Of a stretch of DNA of 32,114 nt, positions 9,004-16,041 are shown piece by piece; the first letter of the stretch is position 1; each line of letters starts with the position of its first letter. The DNA comes from an uncultured Clostridia bacterium (GTDB lineage Bacteria > Bacillota > Clostridia > TANB77 > CAG-508): positions 1 to 32,114 of the forward strand of contig CALXKD010000019.1 in assembly GCA_944388795.1 (NCBI GenBank), read 5' to 3'. The notes below the pieces were generated by a model that made no database searches, was not told the DNA's origin, and worked only from the letters and a program-made list of their open reading frames with translations. The translations under genes were made by a program, and so were the position numbers.

Positions 9004-9597
9004 ATGTTAAACTTAGTTTGGCCAATTTTCATAATAATATCATTTTCTTATGCAATTTTTTCAGGAAATTTACAAAATTTAAATTCTAGTATATTTGAGA
9101 GTATAGAAAGTGCAGTGAATTTAAGTATTACTATGTTAGGAACCATGTGCTTATGGAGTGGAATTATTAATGTTGCTCAAAATACAAGCATTATACAAGT
9201 GATTAATAAATTGTTAAAGCCAATCATTAAATTTCTCTTTCCAGAAATAAAAGGAAATCCAAAAGCTCAAGATGAAATTTCTATGAATATGGTGGCCAAT
9301 ATTTTAGGATTAGGAAATGCAGCTACACCACTAGGATTAAAGGCAATGGAAAGCTTACAAAAAGAAAACAAGAATAAAAAAGAATTAAGCAATTCTATGA
9401 TTATGTTAATTGTATTAAATACAGCATCCATTCAATTAATTCCTACAACAATTATTGCAATAAGAAGCTCTTTAGGATCTGAAAATCCAACATCCATTAT
9501 ATTTCCTGTATGGATAGCAACAATTTGTGCAGGAGTTGCAGGAATTAGTGTAACAAAATTATTCATGAAATATACAAATAAAAGGGAGAAATTATGA
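9004..9597 (+). CDS. spmA: Spore maturation protein A (nucleoside-recognition/Gate domain)
   Basis: 197 residues with several hydrophobic helices and a Gate domain. Key stretches are LSITMLGTMCLWSGIINVAQ, LLKPIIKFLFPEIKGNPKAQ and the conserved MNMVANILGLGNAATPLGLKA. SpmA and SpmB act together in the developing spore and influence core dehydration and heat resistance. The biochemical role is not settled. The ribosome binding site is AGGTGAT. The stop overlaps the spmB start (ATGA at 9594-9597), indicating translational coupling. Confidence 0.93.
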   Translation: MLNLVWPIFIIISFSYAIFSGNLQNLNSSIFESIESAVNLSITMLGTMCLWSGIINVAQNTSIIQVINKLLKPIIKFLFPEIKGNPKAQDEISMNMVANILGLGNAATPLGLKAMESLQKENKNKKELSNSMIMLIVLNTASIQLIPTTIIAIRSSLGSENPTSIIFPVWIATICAGVAGISVTKLFMKYTNKREKL

Positions 9598-10124
9598 TAG
9601 AATTTGTAAATTTTGTATCAAACTTAGCAATGCCTTTAATGATATTGATAATTGTTATATATGGTCTTTTAGAGAAAAAAGAGGTTTTTGATAAATTTAT
9701 TGAAGGAGCAAAAGAGGGGATAAAGATTGTTATCAATATTTTTCCAACTCTAATAGGGCTTTTTTTAGCAGTAGGCACATTAAGAAGCTCAGGTGTGATT
9801 GATATCGCAATTCAATTAATAGAGCCATTATTAAACATTGTACATTTTCCAACAGAAATTATGCCATTAGCACTTCTAAGACCAATATCAGGAAGTAGCT
9901 CTATAGCAGTTGCAACAGATATTATGAAAAATTTTGGAGTGGATAGTCAGATAGGAATAATGGCTTCTGTAATTATGGGGGCAACAGAAACAACCTTATA
10001 TACAATTGCCGTATATTCTTCAAGTGTAAAAATAAAGAAGACAAGATTTGTTTTAATAGCAGCATTAACGGCAGATATTGTTGGAATCATAACTAGTATT
10101 ATAGTATGTCGTTTTTTGTCGTAA
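9594..10124 (+). CDS. spmB: Spore maturation protein B (nucleoside-recognition/Gate domain)
   Basis: A 176-residue membrane protein, partner of SpmA. Its Gate domain shows FIEGAKEGIKIVINIFPTLIG, LALLRPISGSSSIA and GATETTLYTIAVY, all typical of SpmB. It overlaps spmA by 4 nt and should be made with it, mainly during sporulation. Its length is normal. An exact consensus sigma-A promoter for the next transcription unit begins 9 nt after its stop. Confidence 0.93.
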   Translation: MIEFVNFVSNLAMPLMILIIVIYGLLEKKEVFDKFIEGAKEGIKIVINIFPTLIGLFLAVGTLRSSGVIDIAIQLIEPLLNIVHFPTEIMPLALLRPISGSSSIAVATDIMKNFGVDSQIGIMASVIMGATETTLYTIAVYSSSVKIKKTRFVLIAALTADIVGIITSIIVCRFLS

Positions 10125-10132
10125 AGTTTTTC

Positions 10133-10161
10133 TTGACAATATTTTACATATACTGTATAAT
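10133..10161 (+). promoter_or_regulatory. Perfect consensus sigma-A promoter in the spmB-rlmH gap
   Basis: TTGACA (10133-10138), a 17-nt spacer and TATAAT (10156-10161) make an exact consensus promoter. It reads into a 270-nt stretch holding only a 35-codon frame and a long inverted repeat, so the product is either a microprotein or an RNA. Confidence 0.8.
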
Positions 10162-10196
10162 TATGGAAATTAAATCAATAAGGATATTAAAATCAA

Positions 10197-10304
10197 ATGT
10201 TATTAAAAATATTACTATTTATTTCAATATTTTTTATCGTAAGAATTGTGATAGTAAAAATATTATTTTTTAAAATTTTAAAATCAAAAATAAATTCAAA
10301 ATAA
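10197..10304 (+). CDS. Putative 35-residue hydrophobic microprotein
   Basis: A short frame begins MLLKILLFISIFF and ends with a lysine-rich tail (KILKSKINSK). One transmembrane helix covers about residues 2-25. AAGGAT lies 11 nt upstream, and the perfect promoter at 10133-10161 drives it. I recognise no family, and AT-rich sequence easily gives such frames by chance, so this is a candidate. It could be a membrane microprotein or a type I toxin-like peptide. No antisense gene was identified. Confidence 0.4.
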   Translation: MLLKILLFISIFFIVRIVIVKILFFKILKSKINSK

Positions 10305-10319
10305 TTTACGTTTTTAATT

Positions 10320-10419
10320 TTGTAGAGGGAATAACAAATCCCCCATAATTAGTATTTAAAAAATTCTTTGCCCCTATATTATATTTTAAATATTTTTTTC
10401 TATGTTATTTCCTCTACAA
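10320..10419. repeat. Long imperfect inverted repeat, structured RNA or small mobile-element remnant
   Basis: TTGTAGAGGGAATAACA (10320-10336) pairs with TGTTATTTCCTCTACAA (10403-10419), 16 of 17 Watson-Crick plus one G-T pair, and pairing continues outward past a 2-nt bulge. A nested 9-bp arm (TATTTAAAA / TTTTAAATA) lies inside, with C-rich loop sequence. The 66-nt interior is too long for a simple terminator. It lies downstream of a perfect promoter (plus) and of rlmH (minus). It might be a folded RNA, a bidirectional terminator or a MITE-like remnant. I found no second copy in the window. Confidence 0.5.
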
Positions 10420-10431
10420 TTAAATATATAT

Positions 10432-10911
10432 TTATCTATGATAAGTTTCACCATTTGATATTTTAAAGGCTCTAAAAATTTGCTCTAATAAAAAGACACG
10501 AATTAATTGATGAGGAAATGTCATTTTTGAAAAACATATCTTTTGGTGAGCTTTTTTTAATAAATCAGAAGAAAGACCTAAAGAACCTCCAATGACAAAA
10601 GTGATACTACTTGTTTGTAAAGATAGATTTTCTATATTTTTTGAAAAATCCTCAGAAGAAAGCTCTTTACCTGTTAAATCTAAACAAATGATATAAGAAT
10701 CTTTTTTGATATGATTTAATATGGCATTAGATTCTTTATTTTTAATTTCATTAGAAAGACTTTCATTTAATTTATCAGGTATTTTTTCATCAGACAATTC
10801 TAAAATTGTTAATTTACAATATTTACTTAATCTTTTAGAATATTCATTTATAGCATCTTTTAAATAAGCTTCTTTTATTTTTCCAATACATACAATATTT
10901 ATATTTAACAT
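10432..10911 (-). CDS. rlmH: 23S rRNA (pseudouridine(1915)-N3)-methyltransferase RlmH
   Basis: 159 residues, the usual length, with the SPOUT knot signatures FVIGGSLGLS, SKMTFPHQLIRVFLLEQIFRA and the C-terminal NGETYHR. RlmH methylates pseudouridine 1915 in helix 69 of 23S rRNA on assembled ribosomes. AAGGAG precedes the ATG. The gene is last in the minus-strand series murA, walJ, rlmH, and a weak terminator separates it from walJ. In Bacillus the walJ/yycJ gene is also found near rlmH. Confidence 0.95.
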   Translation of the reverse strand: MLNINIVCIGKIKEAYLKDAINEYSKRLSKYCKLTILELSDEKIPDKLNESLSNEIKNKESNAILNHIKKDSYIICLDLTGKELSSEDFSKNIENLSLQTSSITFVIGGSLGLSSDLLKKAHQKICFSKMTFPHQLIRVFLLEQIFRAFKISNGETYHR

Positions 10912-10930
10912 AGCATACTCCTTTATATAT

Positions 10931-10953
10931 AAAAAGGACCTTTAAAAAGTCCT
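10931..10953 (-). terminator. Rho-independent terminator between walJ and rlmH
   Basis: On the minus strand AGGAC ... GTCCT forms a short stem with two further A-T pairs around one mismatch, followed by TTTTTATAT. It is likely a partial terminator, so rlmH may also receive read-through transcription. Confidence 0.55.
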
Positions 10954-10960
10954 AAATATT

Positions 10961-11750
10961 TTAAATTGTAACTAATTTACTATGTGTATCCCTACCTGCA
11001 ACAGATAACATTAGAGAATTTTCATCATAATTATTTGCGATGATTTCATCAATAACTGTTTTATAGGCAAGTTCAGGGAAATTGCTTTCTTTACTTAAAT
11101 GTCCAAGCATTGCATTTTTTAGACCAGACTTCAATAGAAAAGAAATCGTTTTTCCTGCCATTTCATTTGAAAGATGTCCGAGATGGTCCAGCAATTCTTG
11201 ATTTTAATGAAAATGGGTAAGAAGAACACTTTAATACTTCTGGATCATAATTGGATTCTAACATAACAAATAAACTTTCTTCTAAATTTTTTAAGATATC
11301 ATTTGTCATATGTCCAATGTCTGTTGCAATACTAATTTTCTTATCATCATTAAAAATTGTAAAACCACAAGGGTTTGCAGCATCATGAGGGATTGAAAAT
11401 GGATTAATATCCAAATCCCCTATTGAAAATTTTTCTGCAACTTTAAATTTTTTAATATTTTTATCAGCAATTTTATCTCTTTGTTTAGGCATAGCATCTA
11501 ATGTTTCTTGATTGACAAATACAGGTAAATCAAATTTTTTAGAAAAAGTTCCTAATCCTTGTACATGGTCAGAATGTTCATGAGTAACTAAAATACCATC
11601 TAAGGTATTAGGATCGACATTTAAATCGCTCAAAGCTTTTTCTATCTTTTTACTACTAACACCTGCATCAATTAATAATTTTGTATTGTCTGTTTCAACA
11701 AATAAGCTATTTCCACTGCTTCCACTATATAAACTACAAAAATTTAGCAT
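10961..11750 (-). CDS. walJ: WalJ/YycJ metallo-beta-lactamase-fold hydrolase, read through a +1 frameshift at CGG
   Basis: The frame from 11750 gives YSGSSGNSLFVE, the zinc motif THEHSDH, SIPHDAANPCGF, ATDIGHM and MLESNYDPEVL, then YPFSLKSRIAGPS. At the next codon, CGG (complement of 11178-11180), it leaves the conserved protein and stops after five residues. Skipping the C gives GGA and continues GHLSNEMAG, NAMLGHLSKESN to a stop at 10961. The joined product has 262 residues, the family's usual length, and the shift falls exactly at the strictly expected GHLSNE glycine. WalJ homologues are 5'-3' exonuclease-like hydrolases linked to coordination of cell division and DNA replication. The site has no homopolymer. 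It may be a real recoding site, a pseudogene or a sequence error (see findings). Its start lies 43 nt after murA. Confidence 0.85.
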
Positions 11751-11792
11751 AATTTCTTCAATCTCTTTCCTTTGTTTATTATATAAGAAAAT

Positions 11793-13061
11793 TTAATTTT
11801 CTTCTTCATTTACTCTTTCGATATTGGCACCTATTTTTCTAAATTTTTCTTCTATATTTTCATATCCTCTGTCAATGTGTTCTAAGTTATAAATTTCTGT
11901 GACACCTTCGGCAGCAGTACCTGCGATAACTAAGGCAGCGCCAGCTCTTAAGTCAGAAGAATATACAGGTGCACCAGTTAATTTTTTAACACCCTCAAAA
12001 AAGGCTGTTTTTCCATGTGCTGTGATTTTAGCGCCCATTTTGTTTAACTCTTCTGTGTATTGAAATCTAGAATCCCAAATACTTTCATTGATAGTGCTTG
12101 TACCATTCGCTAATGATAAGACAACACCCATCTGTGGTTGTAAATCTGTAGGAAATCCAGGGTATGGCAATGTTTTAATGGTAGCTCTGTTTGGTCTTTT
12201 GTTACACCAAACACGAATACTATCTCCATTATCTTCAACATTACCGCCGATTTCTACGATTTTAGCAGTAATGGATTCCAAATGCTTTGTAATACAATTT
12301 TTAATTAATAAATCTCCTCTTGTTGCTACTGCAGCAAGCATAAAAGTACCTGCCTCAATTTGGTCAGGAACAACAGAATAGGTTGCATTTCCTTTTAATT
12401 TTTCAACACCATTGATTTTTATAACATCAGTTCCTGCACCTCTGATATCAGCACCCATTGTATTTAAAAAGTTAGCAACATCCACAATATGTGGCTCTTT
12501 AGCAGCATTGTCAATAATGGTTGTTCCCTTAGCTAATACGGCTGATAACATAACATTAATGGTAGCGCCCACTGATACAATATCCATATAAATAGGGCAA
12601 CCTTTTAGTTTTTTGGCTTTTGCATAAATTTTACCTTTTTCTACAGTAACATTTGCTCCTAATAATTCAAATCCTTTGATATGTTGATCAATTGGTCTAG
12701 CACCTAATTTACAACCACCAGGCATACCAACTTCAATTTCACCTTTTCGACTAAGCATAGCCCCAATAATGTAATAAGAAGCTCTAAATTTACTAGTTAA
12801 ATCTAAAGGTGCTTTTGTTGTTGTAATATTAGATGTATCAATTGTGATACTATGTGCATCATTCCAAGTAATTTTTGCACCTAATTTTTCTAATATTGTA
12901 CAAGATATTTTTATATCACTAATATTTGGTAAATTTTCTATTGTACATACACCATCAATTAAAAGAGTAGCTGGCAATATAGCAACTGCTGCATTTTTTG
13001 CACCACTGATTGTAACTTCTCCTTTTAATGGTGTGGGTCCTTTTACAACTAATTTTTCCAA
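11793..13061 (-). CDS. murA: UDP-N-acetylglucosamine 1-carboxyvinyltransferase MurA
   Basis: 422 residues when started at TTG 13061. MurA transfers enolpyruvate from PEP to UDP-GlcNAc, the first committed step of peptidoglycan synthesis in the cytoplasm. The sequence shows ISGAKNAAVAILPA with the substrate-binding Lys-Asn pair, GGCKLGARP with the PEP-binding cysteine (Cys117, so probably fosfomycin-sensitive), and YPGFPTDLQPQ. The frame opens at TTG 13076, but that codon overlaps the GGGGG ribosome binding site (13070-13074). The TTG at 13061 is 8 nt downstream of the site and gives the usual MEKLVVKG start. It lies between spoIIR and walJ on the same strand. Confidence 0.95.
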   Translation of the reverse strand: MEKLVVKGPTPLKGEVTISGAKNAAVAILPATLLIDGVCTIENLPNISDIKISCTILEKLGAKITWNDAHSITIDTSNITTTKAPLDLTSKFRASYYIIGAMLSRKGEIEVGMPGGCKLGARPIDQHIKGFELLGANVTVEKGKIYAKAKKLKGCPIYMDIVSVGATINVMLSAVLAKGTTIIDNAAKEPHIVDVANFLNTMGADIRGAGTDVIKINGVEKLKGNATYSVVPDQIEAGTFMLAAVATRGDLLIKNCITKHLESITAKIVEIGGNVEDNGDSIRVWCNKRPNRATIKTLPYPGFPTDLQPQMGVVLSLANGTSTINESIWDSRFQYTEELNKMGAKITAHGKTAFFEGVKKLTGAPVYSSDLRAGAALVIAGTAAEGVTEIYNLEHIDRGYENIEEKFRKIGANIERVNEEEN

Positions 13062-13108
13062 TTTATATACCCCCAATAATTTTATATATTATGAAATTTA
13101 AAATAAAA

Positions 13109-13134
13109 TAGAGTGTATATTATTTTACACTCTA
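13109..13134 (-). terminator. Terminator after spoIIR
   Basis: A 9-bp perfect stem (TAGAGTGTA / TACACTCTA) has an 8-nt loop. On the minus strand it is followed by TTTTATTTT, as expected for a Rho-independent terminator of spoIIR ahead of murA. Confidence 0.7.
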
Positions 13135-13175
13135 CTTTCACCATAAAATATATCATAAACCAATTTAGATTGCAA

Positions 13176-13844
13176 CTATTTTTTAGCAGTAATTAAACCA
13201 GTGTTATTTAGAATTTCCAATATTTTGAATTTTAATTTAAAAGTAAAATTTTCTTCATTATCAGATACAATAGAAAATTCTTCATCTGTTAAGGAATTTT
13301 CTAGTTCCTCTTTAGATTCTTCAGGAACAACACCAGAAGAAGCATCTACAAAACATAAAGGAGGAAACATGACACACCACCAATTTTGTCCTTTGGCTTC
13401 GCCAATTTCTACTTTTAAAGCATCATAATCTCCTGCTGGAAGGGAAATATCTCCATAATGTTTTGTGGGAAACGCAAAATTACCGATACTGACATTAACA
13501 GAATAATGAAAACCTTCATTTTTAATTGTTTCTAAAGCGATTTCTTTAAAGTTTTCAATATGTTGATTAGCAATGGTAATGGCTTCCTCTTTAGAAGTAC
13601 AATTTGCACATAATGTATTCATATATTTTAATAGATGATCTCTCACAATATATTTTAAATTTTGATCTGTATCAGAATCACTATTGGCAATGACATGTAA
13701 ACGAAAAACAGAATCAGATATGTCTGTAGAAATAGTATTTGCGTAAGATATTGCACATATAGTGGTATAGACAAAAAATAGAAATGTTAAAATAATTACC
13801 ATTTTTACCTTGGAATGATTCCATAAATTTAAAAATTTTTTCAT
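13176..13844 (-). CDS. spoIIR: Stage II sporulation protein R
   Basis: 222 residues. An N-terminal hydrophobic segment (about 14-36) acts as a signal or anchor. The conserved core has FRLHVIANSDS, DQNLKYIVRD, LPAGDYDALKVEIG and NWWCVMFPPLCFVD. SpoIIR is made in the forespore, exported to the intermembrane space and triggers SpoIIGA to process pro-sigma-E in the mother cell. The ribosome binding site is GGAGGT. I could not find a convincing sigma-F promoter by eye. The terminator at 13109-13134 separates it from murA. Confidence 0.95.
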   Translation of the reverse strand: MKKFLNLWNHSKVKMVIILTFLFFVYTTICAISYANTISTDISDSVFRLHVIANSDSDTDQNLKYIVRDHLLKYMNTLCANCTSKEEAITIANQHIENFKEIALETIKNEGFHYSVNVSIGNFAFPTKHYGDISLPAGDYDALKVEIGEAKGQNWWCVMFPPLCFVDASSGVVPEESKEELENSLTDEEFSIVSDNEENFTFKLKFKILEILNNTGLITAKK

Positions 13845-13954
13845 AAGTTACCTCCAATAAACTTTTTTTCTAAAATCTTCTTAAGATAAGTATTAACAAA
13901 ATAAGAAAAAATATACATTGTCGAAAAAAAACGATGAGTTTCATTGAAATATGA

Positions 13955-13989
13955 TTGACATATTTGTAATAAAATGGTAAAATTTACCA
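13955..13989 (+). promoter_or_regulatory. Sigma-A promoter with a palindromic operator over the -10
   Basis: TTGACA (13955-13960), a 17-nt spacer and TAAAAT (13978-13983) precede the 14055 gene. A perfect 15-bp palindrome, TGGTAAAATTTACCA (13975-13989), covers the whole -10 box and extends toward the start of transcription, where a repressor would block initiation. Confidence 0.65.
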
Positions 13990-14054
13990 GTAAACAAAAT
14001 TAATAAATAACTGACTTCCGTATGAATATATCAATTTGAAAGGAATGTTTTGTA

Positions 14055-14510
14055 ATGGAAAAAATAACAAAAGAAAAAGATTGTGCATTTTATGCAAGTG
14101 ATTATCATTTTGAAATGATAAGTTTACCATATATCAGTAAAAGTATAGATGAAAATAAAGAAGTGATTATTTTAACAGAAAATAATTTAGAAAATACAGT
14201 AAATACATTAATATCAAAAATGAATTTAAAAGAATTAAAAAAAGATAAAATATTAAATCTAGATTGGAAAAATAATGATTTAAAAAAATTTAAAGAAATT
14301 AGTAAAAGAAGTAAAGAAGATACCAATATGGTTATTTTTATCAAGGGAAAACAAAATTATATTGAAAATATAAACAAAAACATCGAAAAGTGGGTAATGG
14401 CGAATAAAAATATAAAAATTATAGATTGTTATGAATTCTTTGAAATAGAAGATAAGGTAGAAGAAATTGCTGAAAAATATGATAAAGTCCTAGGGACAAC
14501 TAGGATATAG
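14055..14510 (+). CDS. Unknown protein, possibly MEDS/DcmR-sensory-like
   Basis: 151 residues, rich in lysine and glutamate, predicted cytoplasmic. The opening CAFYASDYHFEMISLP with a following glutamate-containing strand (EVIILTENN) resembles the MEDS (DcmR sensory) fold, and alternating strands and helices follow (NMVIFIKGKQNYI, IKIIDCYEFFEI). The match is by pattern only. It stands alone between the spoIIR block and the sugar-nucleotide genes, with its own promoter whose -10 is covered by a palindrome, so it is probably repressed by a dedicated regulator. The ribosome binding site is AAAGGA, about 9 nt upstream. Confidence 0.6.
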   Translation: MEKITKEKDCAFYASDYHFEMISLPYISKSIDENKEVIILTENNLENTVNTLISKMNLKELKKDKILNLDWKNNDLKKFKEISKRSKEDTNMVIFIKGKQNYIENINKNIEKWVMANKNIKIIDCYEFFEIEDKVEEIAEKYDKVLGTTRI

Positions 14511-14541
14511 AAGATAATAAAAAAAGAAATATGGCGTAAAA

Positions 14542-14566
14542 TGACAGGTAAATATATTGCCTGTCA
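14542..14566 (+). terminator. Hairpin after the 14055 gene
   Basis: TGACAGG (14542-14548) and CCTGTCA (14560-14566) form a 7-bp stem with an 11-nt loop, followed by ATATTT. It is a likely weak terminator placed directly before the next promoter. Confidence 0.45.
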
Positions 14567-14570
14567 ATAT

Positions 14571-14599
14571 TTGACTTAAATGAAATTATGGTGTAATAT
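14571..14599 (+). promoter_or_regulatory. Sigma-A promoter of the UAP1-like gene
   Basis: TTGACT (14571-14576) and TAATAT (14594-14599) have a 17-nt spacer, 36 nt before the chosen start codon at 14636. Confidence 0.65.
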
Positions 14600-14635
14600 A
14601 GGGATGATTTTAAAATTTAAGAAAGGATGAATTTT

Positions 14636-15886
14636 ATGGATACAGAATTAGATGAAGTGAAAGATATCTTAAAAAAATATGGCCAAGAGCATTTATTGAA
14701 TCATTATAATGATTTAGATGAGAAGAAAAGGGAAATATTATTAAAACAAATCAAAGAAATCGACTTTGAACTTGTAAATAAATTATATGATAGTACAAAA
14801 GAGCAAAAAATAAATACCAGTGATAAAATTACACCAATTGAGTATTTAGATAAATATAAATTAAATGATCAATATAAATATTATGAGGCAATTGGAAAAA
14901 AAGCAATTAAAGAAGGAAAATTAGCAGCAGTTACTATGGCTGGAGGACAGGGAACAAGACTTGGACATAGCGGACCAAAAGGAACATATGATATTGGATT
15001 AGATTCACACAAATCTTTATTTGAATTATTATCAGATAATTTAAAAGAAGAAGGAAAAAAATATGATGTAATCATTCCTTGGTTTATTATGACAAGTAAA
15101 GAAAATAACAAAGATACTGTGGAATTTTTTGAAAAACATAGATATTTTGGTTATAAAAAAGATAAAAATATCTTCTTCTTTGAACAAGGTGAACTTCCAA
15201 TGATGGATACAGAAGGAAAAATTTTAATTGGAGAAGATGGATTAATCAAACTTGCAGCAGATGGTCATGGGGGAATCTATGAATCATTAGTAAAAACAAA
15301 AATGACAAACAAAATGAGAGAACTAGGCGTTGAATGGGTATTTATTGGAGGCGTAGATAACTGTTTAGTAAAAATGGTAGATCCTGTTTTAATGGGAATT
15401 GCGATTGATAAAAAAGTAACAGTTGCTTGTAAATCAGTTGTAAAAGCAAATCCTCATGAAAAAGTAGGTGTATTCTGTAAAAGAAATGGAAAACCAAATG
15501 TAATAGAATATTCAGAAATTACAGATGAAATGGCAGAGGCCACTGATGAAAATGGTGAATTATTATATGGTGAGTCACATATATTATGTAATTTATTTAG
15601 TATTGAGGCAATTGAAAGAATGGGAGCAGAACCATTACCATATCATGTTGCATTTAAAAAAGCAAAATATATTGATAAAGATGGAAATTTAGTTGTACCA
15701 GATTCACCAAATGCCTATAAATTTGAAGCATTTTTATTTGATGCTTTTGGAGAAGTAGATGATATGGCGGTTTTAAGAGTAAAAAGAGAAGAAGAATTTG
15801 CACCAGTAAAAAATAGTGATGAAAAGGGTGTGGATTGTCCTAAGACTGCAAGAGAATTATATAAGAAATTTTATCATTTAGATTAA
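14636..15886 (+). CDS. UDP-sugar pyrophosphorylase of the UAP1/AGX family
   Basis: 416 residues. The nucleotide-binding loop MAGGQGTRLG with GPKGTYDIGL, then ADGHGGIYESL, FIGGVDNCLVKMVDP and VGVFCKRNGKPNVIEYSEI, follow the order of eukaryote-type UDP-N-acetylhexosamine pyrophosphorylase. Such enzymes make UDP-GlcNAc, UDP-GalNAc or UDP-glucose from UTP and the sugar 1-phosphate. Which one cannot be decided here. An in-frame ATG at 14627 directly abuts the AAAGG site, so the ATG at 14636, 9 nt downstream, is the better start. The next gene is a phosphohexomutase, which would supply the sugar 1-phosphate. Confidence 0.88.
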   Translation: MDTELDEVKDILKKYGQEHLLNHYNDLDEKKREILLKQIKEIDFELVNKLYDSTKEQKINTSDKITPIEYLDKYKLNDQYKYYEAIGKKAIKEGKLAAVTMAGGQGTRLGHSGPKGTYDIGLDSHKSLFELLSDNLKEEGKKYDVIIPWFIMTSKENNKDTVEFFEKHRYFGYKKDKNIFFFEQGELPMMDTEGKILIGEDGLIKLAADGHGGIYESLVKTKMTNKMRELGVEWVFIGGVDNCLVKMVDPVLMGIAIDKKVTVACKSVVKANPHEKVGVFCKRNGKPNVIEYSEITDEMAEATDENGELLYGESHILCNLFSIEAIERMGAEPLPYHVAFKKAKYIDKDGNLVVPDSPNAYKFEAFLFDAFGEVDDMAVLRVKREEEFAPVKNSDEKGVDCPKTARELYKKFYHLD

Positions 15887-15970
15887 GCAATGAAGAAAAA
15901 ATAAAAAAGGTAATTTGTATGAGTAACATTTTAATAGGATGCATATAAATTATCTTTTAATTTTTTTATA

Positions 15971-15995
15971 AAATACTTTTCTTATAAAAGTATTT
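15971..15995. repeat. Perfect hairpin in the leader of the phosphohexomutase gene
   Basis: AAATACTTTT (15971-15980) and AAAAGTATTT (15986-15995) pair perfectly around a 5-nt loop, CTTAT. No T run follows. It is followed by TGATACCAT, which could act as an extended -10 element, so it may be a terminator of the preceding gene or an operator. Confidence 0.4.
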
Positions 15996-16041
15996 GTGAT
16001 ACCATAGCAAAGAAGAAAGTTTTATAAAAAGGAGGTTCATT

